64,000 nt of DNA from Triplophysa rosa (GCF_024868665.1 NC_079901.1:1166730-1230729); one strand, 5' to 3'; positions 11,894 through 22,326 are shown, numbered from the stretch's first letter. Numbers and translations are program-made. The notes: generated by a model from the letters alone, not told the origin.

Positions 11894-12738
11894 ATGATGG
11901 CGGAGGTGCCCATGCCCGCCTTGTGTTCCCTGTACACAAAACTGCAAATAAAAAATAAAAAAAAATATTTATTGACTCCTGTGATTGTTTCCTGCTTGTC
12001 TTTTGAATTGTCCCACCATCCCGACTATCACTTCACTGATTACCTCTTGCCAGGTCTTTCGAATGGCTTTAAACCCGGCATCGAGAGTCCCCTCTCCCAC
12101 AGCCTAATCTGCCCTAATCTCCAGTCCGCGCTCGCTGAGCCGGTCGATCTCCTCATCAAAAAAGAGATCGACGCCGATTTCTTGATCGGTCCTTTTACTG
12201 CTCCCACATTTACCGTTTTTCGCATCAGCCCATTGTCGTAGCAAAGCGAAAGTTCTCTGGTAAAAAGCCCCTCATATTCCATTTCTCTTCCCCCCAAGGT
12301 TCCCCTTTTCCAAGCATTAATAGCCTAATTCCGCTCGAGGAATATTCTCTACATTACCACGACATCGACCAAGCTATTACCCTGATTAAAAATGCCGGAT
12401 GCGGCGTCTGGCTGGCCAAAGTCGATAACACCTCCGCATTTAAAGTCATGCCCATTCACCCAGACTTCTGGCATCTATTCGGCATACGCTGGTGCAAGAA
12501 ATTCTACTTCTCCGTCTGCCTCACTTTCGGCTGCAGAAGCAGAATAATAAAACCGAAGAACCCCCTCGAATTCTTAGGTATCAATTTAGATTCGCTGAAT
12601 TTCCAGGTTTCTTTGCCCAAGGAAAAAATAGATAGGACGATTTTGGTCGCTTCCTCTCTCATAACCAACCCCCGTTGTTCCAAACGCGACCTTTTGTCTG
12701 TTCTCGGTCACCTGAATTTTGCGATGAGCATCATCTAG
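11894..12738 (+). pseudogene. Ngaro reverse transcriptase, catalytic box deleted
   Basis: The frame starts around FELSHHPDYHFTDYLLPGL and proceeds through LIKKEIDADFLIGPF. After a stop near 12240 it resumes with LAKVDNTSAFKVMPIHPDFW (the first catalytic Asp block) and FYFSVCLTFGCRS. Directly after GCRS it jumps to NPLEFLGINLDS, a thumb segment. The intervening palm piece, which in related elements carries the LDD box, is missing, so this RT could not be active even with the frame repaired. The RT is followed by the RNase H after a hAT insertion. Confidence 0.7.
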
Positions 12739-12798
12739 CAAGGCCACCCATTCATCACGCACCTCCTCTTCCTCGCATCCTCTGCTCACGCCTTAGAG

Positions 12799-12991
12799 CA
12801 GTGGTCACCAACCCTACTCCTGGAGATCGACCGTCCTGAAGATTTCAGCTCCAACCCCAATCAAACACACCTGAACTATCTAATCAAGGTGTTCAGGTTT
12901 GCTTGATAATTACAGACAGGTGTGCTGAAGCTGGGTTGGAGCTGCAGTCTGCAGGACGGTCGATCTCCAGGAGCAGGGTTGGTGACCACTG
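12799..12991. mobile_element. hAT MITE, foldback, 8-bp TSD CCTTAGAG
   Basis: The 193-bp element starts CAGTGGTCACCAACCCTACT and ends with its near-perfect inverse. The two arms (about 55 bases each) are largely complementary, so it folds back on itself. It is flanked by CCTTAGAG at 12791-12798 and 12992-12999, an exact 8-bp duplication typical of hAT transposons. It has no coding capacity. It inserted between the RT and RNase H of the Ngaro-like element. Confidence 0.9.
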
Positions 12992-12999
12992 CCTTAGAG

Positions 13000-13560
13000 G
13001 ATACGATATCCCTAACTAGCTCATGCTGCAACGAGCTCAGCTTATGGATCAAATTCCTCAGGCAATGGAACGGCCTGTCTTTTTTCTACATCGACATGGT
13101 CTCTCTTCCCATCGACATCCGTCTGTTTACCGACGCCGCCCCCTCCGTCGGTTACAGGGGTTCTACCAAGGCCGCTGGTTTGCATTTACCTGGCCCCCCA
13201 GCTCCTAGAATTGCCTCTGTCTCTCGCATCCTCAGCCCTGTTCGAGCTATACCCGGTGGTCGTCACAACCTCCCTGTGGGGGAAAGAATGGTCCGCCTCC
13301 AGCATCATTGTTCATTGCGACAACGAGGCAACCGTGCACTGCATTAATAAAGGCCGTTCCCACTTTCCCGCTTTGATGCCTTTTCTCAGACGCCTCATCT
13401 GGATATCAGCTTATGATCAATTCATTTTTAACAGGTAAACACGTCATGGGGTCAAAAAAAACCAGAGAGCTGATGCTCTTTCCCGCTTTGCCTTCCAGAA
13501 ATTTGAGCTGCTGGTGCCGGACGCAGACCCCCTGCCAACACCTGTACCTCCCTATTTGGA
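13000..13560 (+). pseudogene. Ngaro RNase H domain (frameshifted)
   Basis: Frames here show IDIRLFTDAAPSVG (first catalytic Asp), GFYQGRWFAFTWPP in the next frame, then ALFELYPVVVTTSLWG, IIVHCDNEATVHCINKGRS and PALMPFLRRLIW. This is the RNase H of Ngaro/DIRS elements, which lies immediately after the RT. A further frame shift places RADALSRFAFQKFELLVP at about 13470-13520, the linker leading to the recombinase. At least three frame changes are needed to read through, so no product is expected. Confidence 0.7.
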
Positions 13561-13649
13561 GCTGATTTTCTGATAATCACCCACTGAAAACACTCCTAGA
13601 CGCCTCCCTCAACGCCATCATCCAAGCCGTTTCCCCCAGGACCCTACAT

Positions 13650-13862
13650 TTACATTTACATTTAGTCATTTAACAGACGCTTTTATCGAAAGTGACGTAA
13701 AAAGTAGGGGAAAAACAGTAGAAGCAATTTGTGCAACAAAAGAACAACAGCATAGGTGCAATACAACTGGTCTCAGTCAGCCTATCCCAGTATACGAAGC
13801 TAAGAATTTTTTTGGGGGGGAATAGGAAAGTAGAAACCTACAATCTAATCCTACCTCACAGC
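13650..13862 (-). mobile_element. SINE/LINE-type 3' tail insertion
   Basis: The left edge is a short tandem TACATT/ACATTT tail followed by TAGTCATTTAACAGACGCTT, the reverse complement of the tail shared by fish tRNA-SINEs and their partner LINEs; the same tail ends the SINE at 39488-39646. The insert splits the recombinase gene: coding resemblance resumes at about 13863 with AWSSFKSFHHAYNLPFP. Exact duplications at its edges could not be fixed by eye. Confidence 0.55.
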
Positions 13863-14050
13863 ATGGAGTAGTTTTAAGTCATTCCACCATGCTTACAACC
13901 TCCCCTTCCCCAAGTTTTCCCTCCTCGCCATCAATTCATTTATCTCCTTCCCCAACACTATAAAAAAACCTTCAAGCCAGCTCGATTAAAGGGTACCTGA
14001 GTGGATTCCAATTTTTCCACAAACTCATATTTAACTCACCCTCCCAAGCT
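13863..14050 (+). pseudogene. Ngaro tyrosine recombinase, N-terminal part
   Basis: The translation has AWSSFKSFHHAYNLPFPKFS, LLAINSFISF and, after a one-base slip, IKGYLSGFQFFHKLIF. This resembles the SAM-like core-binding domain that precedes the catalytic domain of tyrosine recombinases. It is cut off at 14053 by the Harbinger transposon; the catalytic half lies 8 kb downstream at 22006-22326. Confidence 0.6.
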
Positions 14051-14308
14051 ATAGGGCCTCATGTACAAAGACTTACGTTGATTCCATACTAAAACATTAC
14101 GCACGGACAAAGCTGTAAATGTGCGTACGCACAAAAAAACTCAGATGTATGAATCTCTGCGTACGCAGGATCCCACGCATAATCTCTTTGTACATCACAA
14201 TTAACGTAGAATTGAGCGCACATGGTCAAGCACTCTGTCTCCTCCCTCAATTAAATAAATTTGAATATGGTAATGAGTCCACTTTGGCAAACGCAAGCAG
14301 CAAGAAAA

Positions 14309-15174
14309 TGGCAAAAGCAACCACCAAGAAACGAAAATTCACGGAATGTCAATTAGAGGTGCTACATTCGGAGGTAGAAACGAGAAAAAATATTTCATTT
14401 GGAAATTTGTCCTCCGGAATTAATAACAAAAGAAAAAATATGAGTGGGACAGTTTGGCTGATGCAGTCAACGTGGTGGGATCTGAAAATCACACTGTAAA
14501 TGAACTTGAAAAGAAATGGACGGATATAAAAGCGGAAGTTAAGTGGAGAACTGCTGCGCACTGACAAAGTGTGGGCAGAACAGGCGGTGGTACAGGGGTC
14601 GATGAATTTACAGCCTTTGAGCATAGAGTTGCCTCTATTGTGGGTGACACTTTACTCTCTGGAGTAGTATCCGCTGCTGTGGGAGACTTGGATTTACAAC
14701 AGGACTGCCGTAAAGGTAATTTCACATTTATTTGCTTAACTTTGGTACACACAACTTACCAGGCTGCATTTAAATTTCAAATGCATTATCTATCTGACCA
14801 AAAGTAAACCAAGAGATTTAACGTATCCATTGCATTTATGGCAAATGAGTGCACCCATTAATAATGAACAGACTCAAAACACAGTTAACATTTGTTTGTG
14901 TTTATTAGGCTCAGATGGTGCAACAGCAGGAATGTGCACTGGCATGCACTCAGAGTCCGCTCCTCCTGAGCAGCCAGTGTCCGGCATCTCCGGTGTTTCC
15001 AGTGCTCCCTCCAGTGCTGAGGCCCGTCCGTCTGGCCGCGTCTTGACGCATGCTGTTCTGGAGTCACACCAGCAAATTGTTAGGACCATCGGAGAAATTA
15101 ACAGTCACCTGAAAAATATCACTGACGCACTCACAGACATAAGCCACTCTTTAAAGGAATTGGTCAAAAAATGA
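14309..15174 (+). pseudogene. Harbinger Myb/SANT-like DNA-binding protein gene
   Basis: Exon 1 (14309-14715) starts MAKATTKKRKFTECQLEVLH, a Myb/SANT-like (naif) domain start. After a one-base frame change near 14437 it continues YEWDSLADAVNVVGSENHT and VNELEKKWTDIKAEVKWRT, typical of the MADF/Myb-like partner proteins that guide Harbinger transposase to the nucleus and the TIRs. A TGA follows TAAH, then TGVDEFTAFEHRVASIVGD. A donor GTAATT at 14716 and an acceptor TTTATTAG ending at 14908 join in phase. Exon 2 (14909-15174) ends with SHLKNITDALTDISHSLKEL and a stop. One frameshift and one stop make it inactive. Confidence 0.7.
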
Positions 15175-15235
15175 ACTTTGTGTCTGATTACCATTTATAT
15201 TGTCGGGCCTGAATAGCTTGTTGGTTGGGCTGCAC

Positions 15236-16142
15236 AGGGCGGTATAACAGCATCCCCCCGGTCCTGTCAAGGCAGCGCCACATTTCAGCTGCCCAATTGC
15301 CCTCTCTACAACTGACCGAGTGCGAGAATGGTCATCATTGTATCTGCACTCTCGGTCAGTTTGTGGTTTGGTGAGGGGAGTTAACAGCCACATCTTTAGT
15401 GGATAACCGCGGTCTCCTGATGGGCAGTTGAATAATTAGACGTACAAAAAAAAAACCTTTATATAGAAACATAACTTTAAATGCATCACTCACCAAGAAG
15501 CCAACCATCGCGCACCCTGCCAGCTTCCAGCCTCATCCCAGCCATGCTGATTGTAAGGATGTATGAATCATGTGTTGACCCAGGCCACCTTGCCACAATA
15601 TTTGTAAGGCGCATTTGTGCATCACATGTTTTCTGCACATTTATTGAATGGAAATGTTTCCAATTCACATATGCAAATTCTTCCTTAGATGGCGTCTTTA
15701 TAGCAATGTGTGTGCAGTCGATCGCTCCGATTACAAAACTGGCTATCGCTGCAAATTGCGCTTTAATGTTTGGCTGGTCAACTGCATCATACAGGAACCT
15801 GTTAGATATGTGGATGATCCCGTCCCATACAGCTGGCATTGCACGGCTCAAAGACGACTGGCTTATTCCTGAGCGGTCCGCCAATTCCCTTTGGAAAGAA
15901 CCAGATGCCAGGAAACCAAGTCATGTGAGCACCTGTAAGTGAACGGGTAATGCATGGCTTCTCGCGGTCTCTCTCTCCAAATTCGGACCCAACTCCGCGC
16001 AGAGCTCCAAGAGGATAGCCCTTGGAAATCGGAAACGGCTGATAAGCCAGTCATCATCGTGGTCCAGAAAATCATTGCGGTCCCTAAAAACACGTTCTCT
16101 TATAAGACCAACGCTGCCAGAGGGTTGTATTAATTTGCTCAT
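15236..16142 (-). pseudogene. Harbinger DDE transposase (HARBI1-like)
   Basis: Exon 1 (16142-15494) starts MSKLIQPSGSVGLI. It carries a DNA-binding-like segment (WLISRFRFPRAILLELCAEL) and then the catalytic core: GAIDCTHIAIKTPSKEEFAY with the first Asp, and VARWPGSTHDSYI with the second. An in-frame TGA lies near 15921, between LQVLT and LGFLASGSFQ. A donor GTGAGT follows WLLG at 15493-15488 and an acceptor precedes 15415; joining gives GDRGYPLKMWLL in phase. Exon 2 contains HSRTRSVVERAIGQLK with the catalytic Glu, after which the frame is lost near 15280. This gene family also gave rise to host HARBI1. Confidence 0.75.
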
Positions 16143-17153
16143 GCTTTTGTATGGTCTTACTTAACTGCATAACTGATAGAATACTACCATAAGGTACTAC
16201 CATAATTGTATCAATTACAAATTAATAGCAATGTTTCTCACAGGTCAACTCAACTCAACTTTATTTATATAGCGCTTTTTACAATTTTCATTGTTACAAA
16301 GCAGCTGTACATAAGACATATTGACTATAAGCAAAACAATTAAAGTTGTACCTGCAAAAACAAGAAAAAGTTGAAAACACAGAAGACAGACATACCCACA
16401 TACAAAACACTCCACACACACAATATGCACACGTACAAACACACATAGATATAGACACACACACACGGATGCGCACGCACACACACACGTACACAGACAA
16501 GTACGCGCACACACACGCACAGTGAGAGCACACATTTAAGATAAAGGAGAGAGGCACAGGTCAAATATAACAGACTATACATTCCTATATGCAATATTAA
16601 TTAAGTAAAACTTTAAAATTCTAAAGCAGCCCCCCCGGCCAGTGAAATAGTGCAAAAACAGTATGCAAACGGTGGCGAGGAACCCAAAACTCTAATCGAG
16701 AAAAAAAACCTCAGGAGAACCCAGACCCAACCAGGGGATTCCAGTTCCCCTCTGGCAAAAGCTGCTGCCTCTGCACAAGCTCCAGAGAGCTTGCACAACA
16801 AGGCTAAATAAAATAAATAAACTTACTAATAAGGTAAATTATAGTTTAAGATTATCATTCATAATCTAATAGCATTTGAAATTTTGTGATGAAGACGTGT
16901 CAGGTGACCGCGTCCTTCTTTATCCAGCTCTATCATCTCAGCTCTTGTCAGGTCACTGCTTCCCATTCTCCGCTCTACCATCAGGTCTGGACATGAACTG
17001 CATCCTGCTCGCTGTGGTAACCTTGGAACAATGAGACAAGACTGGCTGAGAGTAGAGTACTTTTCTGCACTCTTTGATGCAACAAGTGCATCAGTTGTGT
17101 TTTTGGTTCCGGTTGATCTAACTAATGCAGCCTAAACCCTCACAGGATTTATA

Positions 17154-19337
17154 TTATGGAAGAGTAGTGTATGCAAGATTAAAAAGATGCATCTTTAGTC
17201 TAGATTTAAACTGACAGAGTGTGTCTGCCTCCCGGACAGTGCAGGGAAGACTATTCCAAAGTTTAGGCGCTAGATAGGAAAAGGATCTACCACCTGCACT
17301 TGATTTTGAAATTCTAGGTATTACCAACTGACAGGACGCCTGAGAGCGTAATGCACGTGAAGGACTGTAATACAAAAGGAGTTCATTCAAGTACTGAGGA
17401 GCTAAACCATGTAAGGCTTTATAGGTAATAAGCAAGATTTTAAAGTTAACGCGATGCTTTATAGGTAACCAGTGCAAGGTTGACAGAACCGGGCTAATAT
17501 GTTCATACTTTTTTGTACGTGTAAGAACTCGAGCTGCCGCGTTTTGGACCAATTGGAGTTTTTGTAATAAGCCTGCAGGGCAACCACCTAACAGTGCATT
17601 ACAGTAGTCTAGTCTTGATGTCATGAATGCATGAATTAACTTCTCTGCATCTGAGATTGACAGCATATGACGTAGTTTAGATATATTCTTAAAATGGAAA
17701 AACGCAATTTTACAGGTGTTGGCGACGTGGCTCTCAAATGACAGATTACTATCGAATAGAACGCCAAGATTCTTTGCTGACGACGAGGGTTTTATGGAAC
17801 ATCCGTCAATAGTTAAACAGTATTCTTGGTTGTTACTTATAGCAGTTTTCGGTCCAATAAGTAACACTTCCGTTTTGTCCGAGTTCAGTAATAAAAAGTT
17901 GTTACTCATCCAGTTTTTTATATCGACTATGCATTCCATTATTCGATGGAACTGCTGTGTTTCATGAGGCTTCGAGGAAATATAAAGTTGAGTATCATCA
18001 GCATAACAGTGAAAGCTAACTCCGTGTCGCTTTATTATATCTCCTAGAGGTAGCATGTATAATGCGAAGAGCAGAGGCCCTAAGACTGAGCCCTGTGGTA
18101 CACCGTACTGGACTTGCGATTTGCGTGACACCTCATTGTTTATTGCTACAAATTGAAAACGGTCGGATAAATAAGATTTAAACCATTTCAAAGCTATTCC
18201 CTTAATGCCGACATAATTTTCGAGTCTATGTAGGAGTGTGCTGTGGTCAATGGTATCGAATGCAGCACTAAGGTCTAGCAGCACCAATAACGAGATACAA
18301 CCTCGGTCAGACGCCAATAGCAGATCATTTGTAACTCTGATCAAAGCAGTCTCTGTACTGTGACATGCTCTAAATCCAGACTGGAATTCTTCATTGATGT
18401 CATTCCTTTGGAGGAAGGAGCATAATTGAGTTGAAACTACTTTTTCCAGAACTTTAGATATGAAAGGTAGATTCGATATAGGCCTGTAGTTCCTTAGTTC
18501 TCTAGGGTCGAGTTGGGGTTTTTTGACAAGGGGCCTTATAACAGCCACCTTATATGCTTTAGGCACATGTCCTAATGTCAGAGATGAGTTAATAATACCA
18601 AGAAGAGGATCTATAATTTCTGGGAGCATCTCTTTCAGTAGATTTGTAGGTATAGGGTCTAGTATGCATGTTGTTGATTTAGATGATCTAATAATTTTAG
18701 ACAGCTCATCTTGATCTACGGTATAAAATAATTGCATTTTCTCCTTAAGGGCGCTGTAGTTAGTTTGTTCAGCGGGTTTCACTTCTGATTGCATTGTTAT
18801 AATTTTTTCTCTAATATCTTGGATTTTATATGTGAAGTAGTTCATAAATTCATCACTGCTATGCTGATATACAGGATCAGAAGTCACTGACGATTTATTT
18901 TTTGTTAATTTAGCCACAGTGTTAAATAAAAACCTAGGGTTGTGCTGGTTTTCTTTTATTAGTGATGAAAGGTAGGCGGATCTAGAAGTTTTTAGGGCTT
19001 TCCTGTATTTTTGAATACTATCCTTCCATGCTGTACGAAATACACCTAATTTAGTTTTCTTAAAGTTGCGCTACATTTTTCGGGCCGCTTTCTTTAGAGC
19101 CTGAGTGTGTTCATTATACCACGGTGTGGGGCTGCCATTTTTAATCTTCTTTAAACGTAGAGGAGCAACTGTGTCTAGCGTTACCGAGAAGGTGGAATTA
19201 AAATTTTCAGTGGTAATCTCAAGATCTTCAACGTTATTTCTCATGCTAGCAATTTGAGACAATTCAGGCAGATTATTGAGAAACGCATCTTTGGTAGTTG
19301 AAGTTATTGTTCTGAAGGATTTTAACATCGTCCACAT
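17154..19337 (-). pseudogene. L2 reverse transcriptase, single stop codon
   Basis: From 19337 the frame is open except for one TAG at about 19070, after which 587 or more codons follow to 17154. RT blocks in order: ILDPIPTNLLKEMLP, NYRPISNLPFISKVLEKV, DLSAAFDTIDH, YGVPQGSVLGPLLFALYM, HCYADDTQLYIS with the YADD box at 17994-18005, and FDSNLSF of the thumb. The C-terminal part has LDYCNALLGGCP, QLVQNAAARVLTRT and LHWLPIKHRVNFKILL, which place it in L2. With the frameshift in the endonuclease, this is only two lesions from a continuous ORF2, implying recent activity. Confidence 0.85.
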
Positions 19338-19405
19338 TTATACCGTAAGACAGTATTAAATCTAAAGTATGATTACGAAGGTGAGTGGGTCCTGACACAT
19401 GTTGA

Positions 19406-20011
19406 CTAACGCCCATGGAGTTGAGTGTCTTTGAAAGCCATTCCTAAGGCATCTGTATCGTTATCTACATGGATGTTAAAGTCACCAACGACAAGGAATC
19501 TATCTGCGGCCAGTACTAGTTCTGATAAGAACTCAACAAATTCTTTAATAAAATCTGTGTGGTGCCCTGGAGGCCTATATACAATAGCTAGAATCAATTT
19601 AAAAAGTGTTTTATCTTTAGTATTAGGTGTTGAAACATGAAGAACCATGACTTCAAAAGAATTATATTTATAACTAAAAGAGTTATTGTAAAGTCCTGCG
19701 ACACCTCCCCCTCTGCCTTTTAGACGAGGCTCGTGTTTATAATAATAATCTTGGGGGACAGATTCATTTAAAGTAATATAATCATCTGGTTTTAGCCATG
19801 TTTCTGTCAAACAGAGCATGTCTATTTTATGATCTGTTATCATATCGTTAACAAAAAGTGCTTTATTAGAGAGAGATCTAATATTTATCAATCCGAGTCG
19901 TAACAGTTGATTATCTGTATTTTGTTCATGTTTAGTTTGTTTAACGTTTATTAAATTACTTTCAAGAGGTTTACGCATTATTTTATGTTTGCTAATCCGG
20001 GGGACAGACAC
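19406..20011 (-). pseudogene. L2 apurinic-type endonuclease domain
   Basis: The frame carries LRLGLINIRSLSNKA (N motif), DMLCLTETWLKPDD with the catalytic Glu, GRGGGVAGLY, LAIVYRPPGHH and LVVGDFNIHVDN with the DxN pair. These are the standard blocks of the LINE APE-type endonuclease that nicks target DNA. Near 19420 a frame change occurs; after it the other frame continues MGVSQHVSGPTHLRNHTLDL, including the terminal H of the domain. So this gene was intact except for a small indel. Confidence 0.75.
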
Positions 20012-20143
20012 AGTCTCTATTTTGTGATGTTTGGGAGAACGGATTACTACATGTTGTACATTTTGTGTATTCTGCGACGTGTGACGGCAAGCAGACAGTT
20101 GTTTAAGCCATTCTGTCTGCTCCCTGACCTGGGCCCCAGCGAG

Positions 20144-20490
20144 TCAAGCTTTAGCATTAGAATTAAGACTTTTTGCCATATTTCTAGACAGGATGGAAGC
20201 CCCAGCCCAGGAGGAATGGAGACCATCTCGTTTCAACAGGTCAGGTCTGCCCTCAAAACTCTTCCAGTTATTTATAAAAACTATATCATTCTGCAGGCAC
20301 CACTCAGACAACCAGCCATTTAGTGATGATAATCTGCTATAAATCTCATCACCACGATAAGCAGTGAGGGGGCCAGAGAATGTTACAGTGTCTGACATCT
20401 GACAGGTGGTGGTGCGATTTACGTGTCTAATGATTTGATAGTCTAATGTTTGCAACTTCACTTCATTGCCTCTAGGAGTTGACAACGGAC
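20144..20490 (-). pseudogene. L2 esterase-like (SGNH hydrolase) domain, partial
   Basis: The translated segment has LDYQIIRHVNRTTTC, DEIYSRLSSLNGWLSEWC, then RPDLLKRDGLHSSWAGASIL. The D..H spacing in DGLH is the C-terminal catalytic pair of SGNH/GDSL hydrolases, a domain present in ORF1 of many CR1 and L2 LINEs. The N-terminal GDS block is missing because the element is 5' truncated. The biochemical role in retrotransposition is not settled in the literature as I know it. Confidence 0.6.
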
Positions 20491-20555
20491 AAAAACCACG
20501 AGAAATGTACGTACGCCAGACATGGAGTTGGCGTGGAGGAACGCACATTCTCACG

Positions 20556-21464
20556 TAGTGCTGTAGTACTCGAGTCCGGTCTCGAGACGTTTTTTTATGG
20601 TCTCGGACTTGTCTTGGACTCGTTGGTATTTGAACTCGGACTTGTCTCGGACTTGGTCATTGGTCTTGCAAATGTTCTAGTCGGTCTCGTCCGAGTCCAG
20701 CGATATGTTTTATTTTCTCCTTCAAAACAAAACATTGATAGAGCAATATTCTTGTAATCCGAAAACTGTTGCCGACTCTCGACTCTAGAACGAGAGCTGC
20801 GCGTGCTCATAAGTTCTCTTTTCACACAGCAGTTCAGTTCAGTGTGTGCTGTTGTTGTAATTAAATAACTCTGGTATATTGGTTCAAGTCCGCGGGACTG
20901 TCATGCACGCCAGAAAGTGAATAACTGAATTAATTTGTGGATAATATTAAGTGTTTACGGGAGACGCTAAACGGGAACGATTCAGCTGAACTGGTTCGAC
21001 CGGTTCACTAAAAAGAAAGAACCGGTTCGAATGAACGATTCGTCCGCGGCACGAACCAGCATCAATCATTCATCAGGCACGATGTCAGCGAGCAGCGGCA
21101 TTATACAGATTGGTTTTACAAACCATAATAAATGTATCGACAGTGCGCTTAAAAGAAAACTTTTTGCAACAAAACTCTCCCCGAAACATGTGGGACAACA
21201 TCCAATTTCGTAAGACACCTGCAAAGGCATCACAAAGAGAGGTAAGTTAATGCCATGTTTCAGAGTTAGCATTGCATTTGAGTATTTTAGAAAGTTTGGA
21301 AAGTAGGGCTTAAAGATAAGATTGATCGTATTTTTATTGTAATTGTGATGAACATGTTATTTAAGGATGGGCACCGACGTGCTTATAAACGAGCCATGGA
21401 GCCTCTGCTCTTTCTAGCGGCTCCTCTATCGAACACGCACGTGCACGGTCTGGCACGCACACGC

Positions 21465-21510
<46 letters not shown>

Positions 21511-21907
21511 GCACAAAAGTGTTCATTGCTGCACAACCTTGCTGTTAGGAGGGCTGATAAAAAAGTTCCTTAAAAAGTAATAAACAGTTACACTTCGGCT
21601 TTGTGACTTTAGTGCTATACCTATATAGTAAAAATAAAATGACCTTATTTTATCTGCTTTTTGATCATTACAAACAATAATGAAAATGATTATCTTAGAA
21701 TAGAAGATATGCTGTCTCTTGCATCACATAAATTATCAATAGTTAAGTATGTGGTCTTGCAGTCATGATTTTTTTCTGTCTCTGTCTTGACTGTCTCAAT
21801 TGGACTCAGTCTTGACTTGGACTCGAACCTCTTTGGACTCGGACTTGACTCGGTCTTGACTAGTCCTGGTCTTGGACTCGACAATGGTGGACTTGACTAC
21901 AGCCCTA
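20556..21907 (+). mobile_element. hAT transposon remnant, 8-bp TSD TTCTCACG
   Basis: Ends TAGTGCTGTAGT and (right end reversed) TAGGGCTGTAGT form inverted repeats, flanked by TTCTCACG at 20548-20555 and 21908-21915. Both subterminal regions are packed with short GGACTTG/GGACTCG words, likely transposase-binding repeats. A BED-finger exon and an AC microsatellite (about 21471-21506) lie inside; the rest of the transposase is missing. It inserted into the Harbinger element. Confidence 0.85.
21140..21243 (+). pseudogene. hAT BED-type zinc finger exon
   Basis: Reading from TGC near 21168 gives CNKTLPETCGTTSNFVRHLQ then RHHKERG, the second half of a BED finger with the His pair of the zinc site. 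The upstream cysteine pair is not in the same frame (the open frame there reads SALKRKLFATKL), so an indel splits the finger. A possible splice donor AGAGGTAAGTT follows immediately at 21238-21248, as expected for the first coding exon of an Ac-like hAT transposase. Confidence 0.6.
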
Positions 21908-22005
21908 TTCTCACGTTAATTTCACTGTTAGTACATCCAACCGTGAGCGTGAAAGCTGGCGTACGCATAATGTTTGTGCGTACACAGCGTTGATACATGA
22001 GGCCC

Positions 22006-22326
22006 CAGGAGAGGTCACTTCATCTACATTTTCAATCTCCAGTCTCCAATCCAACCTTACCAAACACTCTTAGCCTACCTCCAGTTCAGAAGAACGCAGG
22101 CTAAATCTTCACCCAACCCTCTCTTCAGAGACGACTCGAACCGCTCCGCCACACACTTCTGGTTCCAAAAACACCTCAAATTTTGCTCCAATCTGGCATC
22201 CCAGCAGACCACTTCTCCAGCCATTCCTTCCGCATAGGAGCGGCAACCACGGCTGCCCAAAAGGGCCTCTCACAGCCTCAAATCCAAGCGCTCGGCCGCT
22301 GGATATCAGAGGCTTTCAAAAGCTAG
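22006..22326 (+). pseudogene. Ngaro tyrosine recombinase, catalytic half; Tyr codon is a stop
   Basis: The frame gives GIPADHFSSHSFRIGAATTA then QKGLSQPQIQALGRWISEAF. HSFR is the H-x-x-R box and LGRW the following Trp, the usual recombinase signature. The next codons are AAA AGC TAG (22324-22326): the position where the nucleophile Tyr is expected in SxAFxxY is an amber stop. The open frame continues afterwards with IRLDCTLIIEAHRTL. The first catalytic Arg lies in the less clear stretch before 22150. Confidence 0.65.

Larger units (their letters stand above)
16246..20490 (-). mobile_element. L2-clade LINE, nearly full coding region
   Basis: Minus-strand element. The 3' end at the left has the familiar block CAACTTTATTTATATAGCGC preceded by short tandem CAACT units at 16246-16260. 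The coding region gives an esterase-like domain, an apurinic-type endonuclease, a reverse transcriptase and the L2-type C-terminal domain. The 5' end stops inside the esterase-like domain at about 20490, where Harbinger sequence resumes (ACGAGAAATGTACGTACGCC). A CA-rich stretch at 16430-16530 lies in the 3' untranslated part. A second fragment with the same 3' end lies at 57605-57815. Confidence 0.8.
14054..22005. mobile_element. PIF/Harbinger transposon with two genes, carrying nested inserts
   Basis: The left end GGGCCTCATGTACAAAG and the right end, whose reverse complement is GGGCCTCATGTATCAACG, are terminal inverted repeats. Subterminal regions share TGCGTACGCA-like words. Inside are a plus-strand Myb-like gene and a minus-strand DDE transposase in divergent-to-convergent arrangement, the standard two-gene plan of animal Harbinger elements. 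An L2 LINE (about 16246-20490) and a hAT element (20556-21907) sit inside. Without them the element is about 2.4 kb. A clean 3-bp TWA duplication is not visible (ATA on the left, CAG on the right), so the right flank has probably changed. Confidence 0.75.

Noticed and set aside
17716..17967. Plus-strand frames across the L2 element (also 18523-18714 and 19425-19640)
   Set aside because: Opposite-strand shadows of the RT and endonuclease.
14051..22008. A TWA target duplication for the Harbinger element
   Set aside because: ATA precedes the left end but CAG follows the right end, so no matching duplication can be claimed.
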